Positions 22,118 through 35,515 of a stretch of 64,000 nucleotides of DNA are shown in pieces (the first letter of the stretch is position 1; every line of letters starts with the position of its first letter). Under the pieces are notes generated by a model that saw nothing but the letters and a program-made list of their open reading frames with translations, had not been told where the DNA came from and made no database searches. The stretch spans positions 248,001 to 312,000 of the forward strand of contig JAJLTO010000016.1 in the NCBI GenBank assembly GCA_030568195.1, given 5' to 3'. Position numbers and translations under genes: made by a program. This stretch comes from Dipodascopsis uninucleata var. uninucleata (taxonomy: Eukaryota > Ascomycota > Lipomycetes > Lipomycetales > Lipomycetaceae).

Positions 22118-24910
22118 GTATTGCAAATACTAATTAAAAATCATTTTATAAAGAGGATAGTTGAAAGATGCACTTATTATAGCTTTTAGAAAAATGTTTT
22201 TTTTTTGGTTTCTTTCGGTTGAAAAGTTTTATGAATAATTTGAATATTTAATAATTTGCATCTAATAGCAGTAACCTGTTAATATATGTATGATAGAGGA
22301 CCACACAATCTACTGTTACTAGAAACTAATTACACATCCTATCTTCTATAATATCTATTGATTATTGAAGGTTGCTTATTGCCATGTTTGCATTCGAGAA
22401 GGTATTTTTTATGACGCAGATAAACAAACGCATCATCCACCCTTAAATTCAGCCGCGGAGATATCTCCCACAGAATCAAATCCAAACTAAATTATTACTA
22501 GCGCACCAAATACATACCTAATTACTAGTACATATAGCATCTCTATCAGATTTATTTTATCGATGATCTGTTAATATTATCATACAATATTGGGGGTTAT
22601 TACGTTTTTACGGTAGACCCTTCAACGTCGCCAAGTATAGTGTTTTAAATAAATTATTTATCACGACAATAATCTTTAGGTGAAGACTGTTGTTCACTAT
22701 AGTCACATTATTCCCTATATTAACGACTATTTGGGCGGTTAGAGACCCAAACTTTGAGCATGTTGTAGAAGCCTTAATCAAACCACTTACACATGTTATA
22801 CTGTCACTAGCACAGTAGCTGTTCACTTGACAGTCTTCAGTAATCGTTGTACTTCTGAGTAGATTAGTCATTTATGTAGTACTTGGTGCCACAAAATAGC
22901 ATGTGCCATAAAGATATATATAATTGTAAGTTGCTCCATTATTATCGTTTAAAATATAGTCTCTTGCTAAATAACAATCACTGTATCTTACAAGGTGAGA
23001 CCCATAGCAGGACGTAATATAACTGTCATGACGCATTATTGATTGATCACCATCATATATCAGTGAATCACGAATTCTATTGTCATAGCCTCTGGAATCT
23101 CGAAGTATTAACTCAAGACAATCAAACCTCTCATCTTCCTCACTGTTATGGAATTCAAATTCGAAGGTCGTGAATATATCTTAAAACTTCTTCGTAAGTT
23201 GTTCCATATTCATCATCGTGGGTATTATCACGATGGATTAATTCTCTTAGAAGTTGATAGTAGCTATTGTTATAGCTGGTTACCATTTCAGAGAATTGCG
23301 TATCATTGTTACCAAAATAACTTCCGATTACGATACTTTAAGCTTCATATAATATGGCGGGGGCAATCATAATTCTTGAAAGCATTTACTCTCACAAATA
23401 ATATTATTAATGACAGCAATATGATTAGGTTACTATATCTATGCATTTATTTCTTCTATATGTGTGAGTGAATGGTGTTAATTTTATGTGTAGATAAATA
23501 TTAGCATTGATAATATTTATCTCGTGTTTGATCCTAATACGACAATAAAACTGGTAACTAAATCCATAAACGTGTTTCTTTTCCACAATTAAGGTTTTAA
23601 ATGCTTAAAATTATTGCAGATATTGAAAACAAAATAAATGAAAGCCTCACACCGACCAGCGTGGTACATTAGGGAATATCGTCAGTTTTGTTCTTCTCTC
23701 CTTGAAGAGGGAGCCTTTTTTTTTGGTGCTTCAAGGAATAGAAAGGATAGGACCATCTTGAATCTACTACTTTTTTTCTTTAGAAAAATAAAGAAAAAAC
23801 TTAGACTATTATTTCATTGGTTCCTTTTATCTTTATCCCTAATTCTTTCGTTTGTGGGTCACTTTCATTTTTGCTTGTTGATTGCTTAGGTCATATCTAT
23901 CACCTTCGCATCACCTATCGGTTCCAGCTAATCGCAGTATCTGTGAAGCACTTTTTTTGCTTTGATTTAAGGTCAGTACAAATTTTATTTTGGTTGGGCA
24001 TAGACATCGACTCGAATTTGGTAGTAGTGACGTCGTTTGTGTAATGGATGCATGCGATGGATAAATATATGTTTTAAGGAAGAATTTTTTTTATTTACTC
24101 CTTTCAATGTGTTGGTATGTTAACCTGCTAGTTTCCTACTATTAGTTCTCGGTGTCGGGCGTGATTCACGATATACATTTATATTAATATATCGGAATAT
24201 CTATTTTGCTTGTCAGTATTCGTTTTAGATCTGACAAAGATTGACTGATTTCTATTGATCTTTACATTTGATTATATACCTTCGGACAAGTGCTTTCCTT
24301 GAGCACTAGAGGAAAGAGGCTAGGATTCATTAGAGAGAATCATTATCTTTCTATTGGACGAAACTTTCTATTGGAATTTTTATTCAGGTTAATGGTGCTT
24401 CCTGTTTCGCTGATTGGCACTACAGGGTTTTCAGTTTGAATATACATCGACTGCATTTGGTAAAAAGAGTAGATATAGAATCTGAGGTTGGACTGTTTCA
24501 TTTCACAGCTGAAGTTCGACTATTGATTAACAAGCTCCACTCTAATTCTCGATCATTATACTTCTCTTATTAGAAAGTGGATTGATCATTGTGTCTATGA
24601 TAAATATCGGCCGCAGTATACAGTAGAAAATAGGTGTCATTATAACAGGAGCTTCGTGCTTTCAATTTGATTGTGCAAATATTCGCATCCCGACTAAAAG
24701 AAACGACATAGAAAAGGAATTTGAGCTATTAGATTAGTTTCATAATCTTTTTTATATCTATTTAAATATCTTTTGAGTGCGGACTTCCATAATTACTTTA
24801 AAGTGGCGTGGTAAAATAAAGTCTTCACAGTTTTCCATCGATAAATCGGTGTGTCAAACGACTTATACCGCATTCGGCTGCAATTTTGTCATTGTTGCTC
24901 TGTTATAGTA
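22118..24910. other. Gene-poor region upstream of PBP1
   Basis: About 2.8 kb. The first part is the 3' flank of the SCY1-like gene, the middle holds a minus-strand coding remnant (separate entry), and the last 1.2 kb is T-rich DNA that probably forms a long 5' regulatory/leader region for PBP1. Confidence 0.5.
22608..23390 (-). pseudogene. Unrecognised coding remnant or unresolved gene
   Basis: Three consecutive minus-strand stretches look coding: an Asn/Tyr/Leu-rich part (SYYQLLRELIHRDNTHDDEY), an acidic/Tyr-rich part (FEFHNSEEDERFDCLELILR) and a Cys/Thr-rich part (TEDCQVNSYCASDSITC). They lie in different frames, with stops between them, and simple GT-AG introns do not join them cleanly. 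The last part looks like a secreted cysteine-containing domain, but no family is recognised. It may be a decayed accessory gene. Confidence 0.28.
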
Positions 24911-27884
24911 ATGCCTGCTGCAGTCAATTCAGGAACCGTTTCGACGGGTACTAATAATGGTGGTCAGAATAATTCTCATCCGCCGACCTCAGGGTCTGAT
25001 TCTCATCGACATCCTTCTTCAATAAGAGGTACTTACCGCAGTTCTAACTCGCCATCTGGTGATGGCTCATCACAAAATCAGCAAAGGTAATGTCTATTAA
25101 ATGTTTATGGTAATATTTACGCATAATTCTGACTCTCCCTCTAGGCGAAATTCCAAACCTTGGAGCAATCACAATAATGCGCAGAACTCGGGACCCAGAA
25201 ACTATGGCAGCAATGGAAGGCAGTCTCCTAATATAGAGGTAGACTCTCCGGAGCGACATATGTATGATAGGCTACTATTTCTTCTTATTCGGTCAATTGG
25301 AAGTAGTGTTATCATAACGGTCAGATCAGGTGCCAAATTTTCTGGTATTTTATCTTCGGCCAGTACGCATGGTGATGTAGGTGTGTCAGTAAGATTTGCA
25401 AGGCAAATTGCTGCTCCTCCTGGAGAAGAACTTGAGACTGATGCTGCTGATACCGTGATTTCTACGCTCGTGGTTCAGCCAAAGGATCTTTTAGATATAA
25501 AGATCATGGAGTTAAACCTTGCGGCTGGACCTTCTACGACTTTCAAGACAGATTCAGATATATCAAGAAATTCAGGTGAGGCAAAGCAGCGTGAGCTGCA
25601 GCCGTGGATGCCTGATACCTCAATACCAATGGAATCTTTGGACGATTTAACGTCTTCTGGAGACACAACTTGGGATCAGTTTGCTGTAAATGAGAAATTA
25701 TTTGGAATCCAAACGACTTTCGATGAGAACTTGTATACTACAAAATTGGATAAGTCACATCCTGATTACAAGAGAAGGGAGGCAATTGCTGCTAAAGTTG
25801 CAAAAGAGATCGAGAGTTCCAGTCATGGTGGTAATATTCATCTTGCTGAAGAGAGAGGCCTAGTAGTTGATGATAGTGGAGTTGATGAAGAGGATAAGTA
25901 TTCAGGTGTAGCACGGGATACACCTTCTAAGTCAGTGATGGGTGCTCTTCAGAGCAGTTCTTCCAATAGATATACTCCTCCAGCACTTCGTCACAAGACT
26001 GTACAGCAGCAAAAACAACAGATTCCTCAACAACAGCAGGTCAATGTTGCTCAAACACCTGCTTCCCAGGTTGACTCTGCTATCCTTGCTAGCCGAATTT
26101 CAGCTACTTCAAACCAATCATCGCAACCACAATCGACAGCCTCAAAGGCTCCGCTCTCATCTGCTCCATCTCCTCAGCCGCGTACGTCTCAGAAGACATC
26201 TACAGATACAGAAGCGACTTCTGTATCTACAATCTCTTCTATACGTGCATCCCATTCTATGCAAACTGAATCTCCAACAGAGCTGGGTGCTTCCGCAACG
26301 GTAGAAGTGAGTGTGAAGGCTAAATTGTCGGAGTCGTCAGATTCAAATGTCCCTCAAACAAAGAATAAACCATCCTTAGCGAATATTGCAACGAAGGCGA
26401 GCAATAATACTCAGAAAAGCAAGACTCAGAAGTCTCCTGAGATTGAAGAAAAGATGCTTGGAACATTCAAGCAGTTTGTTTCAGGTGAGAAGGAACGATT
26501 ATTACAAAAGAAGCAGGAGTTATTTAGAAAAGAAAAGGACGGACGCCTTCATGATCTTATGGCATTTTCCCAGTCTTTCAAATTACATACGCCGGTACCA
26601 ATGGATTTGGTCCCTATACTCGCAAAAGACAAGGTGAAACAAGATGAAATTATACAAAAATCAGCGCAAAATGCCAAGCAAGTAGATGCCAAAAAGCCCT
26701 TGTCGACGTCGGCAATTGCCCAAGTTAATGCAGCAAAGAATGGCAATAAGCCAGTTGGAAATTTATCCTCTAGGTTGGTAGGTACTCACTCCCCCAAAAA
26801 GGAAGAAGGATCTACTGTTCCTTCACCAGTACCATCATCCCTTCAAATGGTGGGATCTCCCAAGAAGCTCAATGTCAATGCCCATGAGTTCAAGCCAAAT
26901 CCATTTGCAGCCTCATTTACACCGCTTTATGCACCTGGTAATTCTCCTGGTGCGCCGAAGTCTGCGTCATCTCCCATCTCTACAGCTAAGCCTTTAAGCA
27001 AGACAGCTTCTCGTTCTTCAAGCCCAATTGTTTTCTTCACCAGCAAGATTCCTAGTGAGCCACGGCCACTTGTCAAAAACTTTTTCAATCCTTTTAAGAG
27101 ATCAAAAGAGGAACATGGCGGTTCAGATACTATCACTCTTGATAAAGCGTATTATTTTTCACCTGTATGGCCCTTTGGTGATAATCCACCTCATACTGAA
27201 ATATTTGTTGTCCCAGAGCAGATCTCGTCTCAGAGGATATACGGTATTCCGATGCCTGGTGCTCCTATACCATTTTCTCCTAGAAATGGATCCGTACTAA
27301 TGCCTGGTGGCCAGATTTCACCTTCTACTACAGGAGCAGCTCAGCCAATTACTTCATTGCCTTCTCAGCATTATGATGATTCAATGAGAACTATGATGCC
27401 AACATCTCCACCAGTCGCGTCTCCTAGCATGGCACCCCAGATGATTCCCTTTTCACCAAATATAATGTATGCGCAGCATCCCTACTCCCCTCAATATGCT
27501 TATGGTAGACCAGGTATGCCACCAGGTTTCATTGCGGGTCCGCCGCCACCACAGCAGCAGTTCATTCCACAACCATTTCCTGGACAATATATGCCCTCTC
27601 AGCAGCTTCCTACTAGCCAAGGCTATGCATCACCAGGAAGGCATGGACAAGCCGCAATCATGGTTCCTAATGGAAGTCAGCAGGGCAGCTTCAATGGAGG
27701 TTACTATAGCCAGCATCAAGTACCTAATATGATGATGCGTGGACCAATTCCTGTTTCGCAGCCTGGTGGGCCTACTATGATTGCTGCACAGGGGTTAATG
27801 GCACAACCATTGGGACCTCCGTCATCCAGCCAACATCGTCAATTTGATGGAAGTCCGGATCAAAGTAAGTCTTCTCAAGAATAG
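24911..27884 (+). CDS. PBP1: Ataxin-2 homologue Pbp1
   Basis: Pbp1/ataxin-2 binds poly(A)-binding protein and works in stress granules, mRNA polyadenylation control and TORC1 regulation. Two exons, 24911-25086 and 25145-27884, give 971 aa. Domains in order: a disordered Ser/Asn/Gly N-terminus; an Lsm-type SM_ATX domain at about 95-165 (RLLFLLIRSIGSSVIITVRS, then GVSVRFARQI); an LsmAD domain at about 237-282 (NEKLFGIQTTFDENLYTTKL, then HPDYKRREAIAAKVAKEIE); Gln/Ser/Pro-rich linkers; and a PAM2 motif at about 634-650 (LNVNAHEFKPNPFAASF) for docking to the MLLE domain of Pab1. The C-terminus is Pro/Gln/Met-rich and prion-like. The 58-nt intron splits an Arg codon before the SM_ATX domain. The architecture is complete and typical. 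Confidence 0.95.
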
Positions 27885-28780
27885 TTTGGAGTAATCAATT
27901 GCTAGAGCTAACATGTGATTTGTGTCACAGACAAATGATATCATTAACTCTCCTCTATTGTTACATAGGTTAATGTATGTTTTCAATCTACTGGGGTCAA
28001 TGTTCTATGGATTTCGTATTAGTATGAAATAGGATATCCGAAGTCTGCTTCCATTTGATAGACTGGCCAACTTAAATATACAATTAATAAGCAGTAAAAT
28101 ATACTATCCTAGAAAGGAGAATCTGACAAGATACATAGGAGACAGTGACATGCGAGTTGTTGGTTGGATTTAATCTCAACAATCCGAATTTTCTGTTCTT
28201 TTATATATTAAAATGCTAGCTCCTCTGTTACATTCACATCTCTTCTTCTCCTATCATGAATTTCTTTTATTTTATCATTATCTCTATCTCTATCTCTATC
28301 CTATAGGTAATGTCTTTAATCTATCGTAATTTTCTTTCCTCCGGTCTATAAAGAATTCATAGCAACATGTATTGGGTCTGACGAATAGGTGATTGTTTCG
28401 ATCACTTGATAGAGTCTACCCTCTGTTCAAATTTGAGCCCTAGATTATTAAGCGTGGGGTACTTTGTAGCACGCACTATCTCGTGAAGATGTTATTATAA
28501 ACCAGAGTAATAGTCAAGTAGACATTAAGATATATATTAGAAGTATTGACAGTGAGTATAAAACTGGCTGTAAAGTAGTAAAATACAGTCATCAGTTGAT
28601 TGATTTCATAACGTTACATGAGAGCATTGGCTCGGACATATAGAAACAGATTATTGGCAGTATCGAAGATCAAGAAAAATAGTTGATACAAGAAATAATA
28701 TAGACGGAACTTAAGCTAGATTCTATAGCTCCATAATAGCAACATATACTATTACAATAATGATATTTCATTAAAAAGAC
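27885..28780. other. Convergent 3' flanks of PBP1 and SGO1
   Basis: About 0.9 kb between two genes that point at each other, AT-rich, with a short CTCTAT microsatellite at about 28281-28300. No coding exon seen. Confidence 0.55.
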
Positions 28781-30973
28781 TCATGCAACCATACTACGAC
28801 GTCTCTTTGAAGCAACATTTGAAGTGGATAATGATGATGAGCTTACTTCAGATGCGTCTTTAGAGCTATCATCCTTGATGCGATCATACACATCGCCGAC
28901 ACGATTCAAGACATTATCAAGGTTATCCTTCTTTTCAGAATTTGTGACTCTAGAGCTGGCATCCTCCAAGTAGCCTGTGGTTGAACGTCGGCCAGGACGT
29001 CGACTAACCGTCGTGCCATTTTCCGTACTTAATACGTCTATTATTGACTTTTTACGACTCAACTTTCCTGATTTTTCTATTGATTGTGAACTGCGACCAG
29101 AAAGAGACTCTATTTGAGATTGTGATATGCTAGATGAACCACGTCTTTTCCTAGTCTGCAGTGCAGTTTCCTGCTTAACTTTTGTAATGGGTTGATCTGC
29201 ATAAACAGGTATCTTTTCGAAATCAGCGTTCTCTTGGCTTTCCTCTTGCTTGATTTTAATCTCTTGCACAGCATCGTTCTTTTCCACATCATTCTCAGCC
29301 TTCTGACCAGTGTTTCCTTGGTCACCAATTACAACAATCGCGTCGACGAATTGATCATGCTCTCGGCGCATTTTAGCTCTCAGCGATGGCAACGCATAGT
29401 TGACGTTTTTTCGTGCTCTTCCTCCATATCGACGACTCCCTTCCGGTGATTGTATTTGCTGATCGGACTCTAATATATTGTGTCCATCTATTTCTTTTAA
29501 CAGCTCTGCCTGATCCGACGAAGGTTCTGTAGATTTCAGCTCCTTTATTACCGAAGTCTTCTTTGTATGAACATTTTTATGCTGAGTTTCTAAGTTTGTG
29601 TTCTCTAATATGGGAAAATCAAATGTTAAACAAAATTTCTATATAGCTGTCAAACATAACACTTACTTTGTTGCAATGCTCGCCTCTCTATTTTCGTCGA
29701 AGGTTTCCCTATCGAGTTCGTGTGCATGTCTTCTGTTTCTATTCTCGAAGACTCAGAATCATTTACAATCTGACGAGATTCAGATTCAGCAATTAAGCTG
29801 CGCCGGGAAATTCTAGTCGGCCCTACAACTTTAGATTTTGATGATGATAAAGATGAACTTCTGGTGTTAGAGGGCAGCATGATTTCTGTTTCTAGATCTC
29901 TATTTTCAGTTTCGGAAGCAACAGATATATCTGTTAGCACCACTCCTTCGTTAACACCGGGATCTTCCATATGAACATCTTCCACAGTAGGAGCATGCTG
30001 GCTCTCTTCTACCGAACTGGATTGTTGTGGAGCAACTGTTTGAGAAATCTTAGCTTTATAACTTGCATTTTGTGCCTTCACCATAGATACAATGTCAAGT
30101 TCATGTAAGCTGTCACGTCTTTTCCGCCTTGCAGGACGCACTGTATGCATCCCGTCCTTGAGAATAATTTCAGGAACATTAAGATCAGTTCCCATGTTTG
30201 GAGATTCAGGAATCTCCGATGCTGAAAGCTCTTCGGGTGCAAACTTGCGTGAATCTTTTGCTTGAGGTGACAGACATCGATTCCTGAGTAAAGGCAGGTT
30301 AATCGTGTCATTCAACAGTTTTCAGTCAACACTTCTTCTAAAAACATTGATACATACTCTTCGATATAGTTATCCGCATCTTCTTTCTCATCGTCAATGT
30401 TGTTATAGGCGGATAGTGATAGACGAGCTGATGACGATCGCTTTCTAGTAGAGATGTTTGCGATTCCAGGCAATTCATCATCATTTTCCTCTTCCTCAGG
30501 TATCATGGATTGTGTATTATCATCTGTCTCATACTTAAACTCATCTAGTATATGCTCAACTTCTCGCATTTTATTCTGCAGTTCCTTCTTAATATCAAAG
30601 CATTTTTTGGAAATCCATTTCTCGTGGCCGTGCTGGAGGGTTATAACCTGCTGGCGTAATTCCAAATTTTCTGCGAGTAAAGCAGATATTTTACTTTCAA
30701 GATTACTAATTCTTGATGAATGGTTGGAATTAATTCTATCATTTTATTATTCACATTAGCATGTCAATATTCTGTTAATATAAGTTCTCCATGGAGGTAA
30801 TACCTAGCTAATTCACGGTTCTGTCGCAAGAATCGTCTCTTGACTAAACACATATTACGCGATTGGTTCCAATAATTAGCTTATATAAAATCACATCACT
30901 CTAATAGACGAGATTTAAAAAACTAACCTGAATCGATTGTTTCCATTGCAGGTTGCTCTGCAAGTCTTGCCAT
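28781..30973 (-). CDS. SGO1: Shugoshin
   Basis: Shugoshin recruits PP2A to centromeres, protects cohesin and supports chromosome biorientation. Five exons on the minus strand: 30973-30928, 30843-30804, 30735-30358, 30283-29667, 29604-28781 (634 aa). The N-terminus has the fungal shugoshin signature VKRRFLRQNRELAR, created across the first intron, followed by a coiled coil (about residues 29-75) for homodimerisation and PP2A binding. The C-terminal SGO motif is at about residues 415-440: ARKNVNYALPSLRAKMRRE, the basic stretch that reads phosphorylated H2A. The long middle is acidic and Ser-rich. The intron before exon 4 is supported because reading through it hits a stop, whereas splicing keeps the frame. 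The gene is head-to-head with DAD2, 544 bp apart. Confidence 0.93.
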
Positions 30974-31517
30974 TTCGTAGTCTTATAGCCGTTCGTCAAG
31001 CGAAATGCCCCCGTTAGGCAGCCCAAACAGCAGGCGAGAGCGAGACTGGAGGCTCTTCAGAATATTAATTCCACACAAAAGCAATATTGACAACTATTCC
31101 CTCTTTTGAGCTTCTGAATGAGAAGATCAATGCTCTAAGCTCCTGTCTCGGCTTTCTTAAGAATGCCCGAAATAAGGCGTAATTGCTCTAAGAAATACTA
31201 GAGCTTGTTTTAAAATTTAGAGGCCATATTTTAACGTCACGGCAAAGCGTTTGTTTACTTTGAGTTGGGTTCCTATAGCGTTGCTATGACGATAATGCAG
31301 TTTCTATTTCTAGAATTATGCCACAAATGAGACTTTTAGCAGTAACGCGTCACGTCTTAAAAAGTCCACCAGATTAGTATTTCTTCTGCAACTGATAAAC
31401 CTTCAAGGAGCGTTGCAAGATCACTTAGGCTCTGACTGGTTTTTGGAGTTCACAAAATAGAGTAGTTGTATCTTATTTATAGTGGATAAGTTGTTCTGTG
31501 AACTTGAAGACAAAGAC
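30974..31517. promoter_or_regulatory. Divergent SGO1/DAD2 promoter with an MCB box
   Basis: The 544 bp between the start codons of SGO1 (-) and DAD2 (+). It contains the perfect MluI cell-cycle box ACGCGT at 31345-31350. In yeasts MBF binds this motif to drive late-G1 genes. Shared cell-cycle control of both kinetochore genes is inference. Confidence 0.5.
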
Positions 31518-32098
31518 ATGTCGTATCCTCAAAGGAGAACTACTTTTGTACCAACGTCGTCGATGTCGATGTCTGGATCTGCAATACAGTATAATACTGC
31601 ACTCGCGGCCAAGATCGCAGAAAAAAAGCAAGAACTGGACAGTCTTATGCAACTCAGAGACTTAAGTGCAAATTTCACATCTCAAATGGAGCAACTTCAA
31701 GTTAAACTATCTACGTTAGTGGATGGCACAGAAGGTAGGATCAGTGAATGAGAAATAACGCAATAATGATCAGAATAATAATCTAACAAAACTATACAAT
31801 TAGCTGTTGCGTTGGTCCTAAGTAACTGGGATAGCATTCTACGAGCAATAACTATGGCAGCAAGTAAGTTTGAAAAAATGGTTGTCTGAACATATTAGAG
31901 CCGTTATGTAGCTATTGCTAACCAACATCATCGACAGATCACTTGCCACGACCGACAGATGAACAGGCAAAATACGACGAAGGTGAAGGAAACATTGATG
32001 AAAATATTGAAAAAGAGAACAAAAGAACCAATAAACAAAAGCTCCCAGAGACTTTAGTTCGAATAAGGACATCAAAAGATACACATCTTGATTCATAG
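31518..32098 (+). CDS. DAD2: DASH complex subunit Dad2
   Basis: Dad2 is one of the ten small subunits of the DASH/Dam1 ring, which couples kinetochores to spindle microtubules. Three exons, 31518-31734, 31804-31863 and 31938-32098, give 145 aa. The family signature is built across two introns: a coiled coil QELDSLMQLRDLSANFTSQM, then VDGTEAVALVLSNWDSILRA, and the C-terminal LPETLVRI. Every exon junction stays in frame and joins conserved residues. The ATG at 31518 was chosen; an upstream in-frame GTG is not a plausible eukaryotic start. The C-terminus is longer and more acidic/Asn-rich than that of budding yeast Dad2. Confidence 0.92.
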
Positions 32099-32480
32099 AC
32101 CCTTTTGCATATAGAACTCCTCTATTAATTTAATAAGAGAATTAGTGAATTACTTTATATAATCCCCTTTATTGATTTTATGATAGAATCGATAAAACGT
32201 CCGTTCTCCACAAAAAGCTACTTTATGCGTATCTAGTATGCTGCTAATACACGCGGATAGGCTTACGTAGATTATTTACTTGCATTGTACGATTATTTGA
32301 GCCTCACTTGAATTAGATGAACTACGCAGCAAAAAAAACCTTCAAATCAAAACAAAAGGAAGTAATCATTGATTGTTTTCGACTTCTCTTAGCTAACATT
32401 CGATTTACTTATCTTTTCGATTAACTGTGATATTTCTACTTATAAATATCACAGTAAGATCGTCCAAAATAGCCTCTAAA
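32099..32480. other. Intergenic region DAD2 - NUP133
   Basis: About 380 bp, AT-rich, holding the DAD2 3' end and the NUP133 promoter. No other feature seen. Confidence 0.55.
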
Positions 32481-35400
32481 ATGCAATCAAATTTGACTGG
32501 TCAGCGGAGGTCTGCAAGGTTGCAGGCGAGAAGGAGCCGGCAGGTTTCTTCGTCGTTTCGGCTTCAGCAAGATCAGACGCTAAACGGAGGCATATCATCA
32601 GCTGATATGAACCAGGATTCAGGGCAAGTTGTCAGATATCAATCATCGTCGGAAAATATCGCCGGTCGTCATCAAGACAGTGCTGTGGAGTTCACAAAGA
32701 ACTCAAAGTACTGTGTATTGAAGCTCCCAGCTCTACCCAGTATTCTTCGCTCTAGAGAAGGTAACTAGAATATTTTTTGGAGAATTTTGGCGTATGTATG
32801 TTCAACTGACTGATGGAAACTTAAGGAAACATAAAGCTCAATGGCTACTTAAATGCTAGCACGTCAGCTGCTTTGATTCTCACACAAACGACAGCGTATG
32901 TTTGGCAATATATCTCGCCTGACCATCTTCCTCCGACTATCTCATTTCCAATATCAAACACGTCAGGTCTATTACCTCTAGGCGTGCTAGTATCCCCTTC
33001 TGCAGGTAGTACAGAGCCAGGTCTAGTCCTATTAAACAGAGACACAGGCCAGATAGTATATTGGGAGGCTGTCGGTGGAGCCATAGCGGAAGGTCTCTTA
33101 CATCACAAGAAAGGTGTAGAGGCCATAATTAGCCTTTATCAGGGCGAGACCCTTGATTACCTTCAAAACATAGAACCGGTTGGAGTGATGTCTGCTACAA
33201 GTTCAGGTAGATTTATTCTAGTTTCACTTCACGATGCTGCTGGAAGACCGGCAATCCAGTGTACTGTGATGCGTGGTAATGGTACTGGTATCTGGAGCAA
33301 CTTGAAAGGAGTTTTGAAGCTTGCGAGCACCAGGCGCGACGTTACGGCCATCAAAGTTGGTAAAACTTTTGGACGTGGAGAGCGTATGGTCGTTACGGTC
33401 AATGTTCGCGGTGCAGTCACCAGATGGCACTGCTCTCGGACGGGACATTATAATCTTCTTTTCGAGATGGATTTAAGAGAGCAGTTGATAAATTCCATAA
33501 GTGAAGTATATCCACAGGCAGAAAGTACTTTTCAGGTACACGACATAGAAATGCTACCAGATGACGAAAGAACTTGTGTCATACTGGCATCTTTTGTCTA
33601 CGACGAACAGGAGAGTAAGGAACAAATTTTCTACGTCCTCTTTACAGTATCTGTTGACCAAAATGATTTCAAAATCGATTCAGTTCATAGGATTACATGT
33701 TATTCTAGAATTTCAACGAGAAGCCCAAGGTTGTTTTTGCCTCGACCAGGATTCACAGCATTCATAGTTCTCTCTCATGCTGTAATTATGGTTGATACTG
33801 TACTGAAGCACCGTCGTGAAGGCTTAACAGGTCCATCGTTCTTTAGATGGGAAGATGTGGTAGAATTTAAGAGCACTGTTAATATTGTAGCATCTGGCAC
33901 AGAGGACTTAATTCATGTCAATGATCAGGTATCTCGACATGCTGGCATAGTAGTCATAGCGCGAGGATCTGGTGTTATACGAATTGAACGATTCGAGGAT
34001 GAGCTGGCAATGCGTAGTATGAAATCTAGTGTCGACGTTATTAAGTCGAAACTAGAGCAAGCAGTATATTATGGTTTCATTGATGAGACTCCTCTTAAGT
34101 TCGAGCACGAAAGAGAAGTCGGATATGACGTGGTAGATATAGAAAAGGCTCTGGGAAACTTCAGTGACGAGATTATAAGTGGGCAATCAATTTACTCTAC
34201 TCAGGTGCCGGATGTCACTGAATCACTTCTACTTCGATGTCAGGCACTGGGCCGTCTTGCTGAGCATCTAAGTGCAATTTTTCCGTCTTTAACTGTTGAC
34301 TGTAGACTAAAGTTGCTCTGGAAATTAGAAAAAAGTGAAGCGTCTAAGAATATGTGGAACCTGTGGCAGTCAGACCGACTTGATAACGATACTTTACTTG
34401 AGGTTCTCGAAGAATGTACTGGAAAGAAGGTCGGTGTAGATGAATGGTTTCATGGCGATGTTTCAGGTATCCAGGAACTAGTAACTGTGTATGCTGGCAA
34501 GACCCTTATAAGAGCTAAGGCTGCTTCCAGTAATAGAGCTCTTATGAGAGCCTGTGTTAAGAATATTAATAGTTTGGTTATCATGATGCTAGATTCATCT
34601 GCATATTTCATAAGGAATTATTATATGGAAACCGTTTTTCACCTTCCACTGACTGCCAACAGTTCATCAGCACCGTGGACATCAACATGGGAAATTCTTT
34701 CACTGCTATCTAAACAGTTTGATATCACGAGGGCAATTTGTACGGAATCCTGGCAGCAAAAATCAAATGATAATCAAATAGAATTAGAAGTCAAGGAGCT
34801 GCTGAACCAACTGGTTGCATTGGCTGAGTGCTTGTGCCGTGCATTTGTTGAAAGAATATCATATTGTAATACAAACGATTTATTGAGCGAGCAGGCAGAG
34901 AATATCAAAGTCCAGTATTTTGATCAGCGAGGCACTTGGATAAAGCCGTTACTAGATTTTGGTTTCACTGAGAAGGCATTTCAGTTAGCTGAGTACTACA
35001 AAGATTTCAAGACTCTAGCAGAAATGTGTCATGAAGAAAAAATCCAGTTAGAGAGATTATTGGATGATGCGGAAAGAGCAAGTGCAATGGAAAAATTGTC
35101 GTCGCGAATCAAGAATTATTTTGACGTATACGAATATGAGTTCGCGGAAGCTCTTTATCAGTATTATATTGATTCAGGTTTAATGAATCTATTGTTTATT
35201 GATTTCCCATCATATCAGCACTACTTGGAAAGGTTTTTATCTGAAAAATCATACGATAGAATAGGTTGGATTCACGACTTACAGATCGGTAGAGTAAAAG
35301 AAGCCGGTGAAACGCTAATAAAAGTTGCAGACACTATGGACGATTCAATTCAGAATAAGAGACTTCAATTAAGCATAGCAAAACTTTGCATGGTATCTGC

Positions 35401-35515
35401 TACTATGCATGGTGCAGACGCAAGGACTCAAATTGACATGATCAACGAACAACTGAGTAGTTTATATGATATGGAACAGGAACAAGACGAGAAAAATGCA
35501 ATAGAGCAGCACTAA
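32481..35515 (+). CDS. NUP133: Nucleoporin Nup133
   Basis: Scaffold subunit of the Y-shaped Nup84/Nup107-160 complex of the nuclear pore; in some organisms this complex also sits at kinetochores. Two exons, 32481-32760 and 32826-35515, give 989 aa. After a basic, disordered N-terminus (TGQRRSARLQARRSRQ) comes an N-terminal beta-propeller (about residues 85-500), starting with the family-typical GYLNASTSAALILTQTTAYV, which is completed across the intron. A helical C-terminal domain follows (about 520-985), with the late block FGFTEKAFQLAEYYKDFKTL that is characteristic of Nup133. Length is a little shorter than yeast or human Nup133. Assignment rests on the propeller start and the C-terminal helical block. 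Confidence 0.9.

Noticed and set aside
31482-31517. N-terminal extension of Dad2 beginning at a GTG
   Set aside because: GTG is not a plausible start in this setting and the ATG at 31518 gives a typical Dad2 length.
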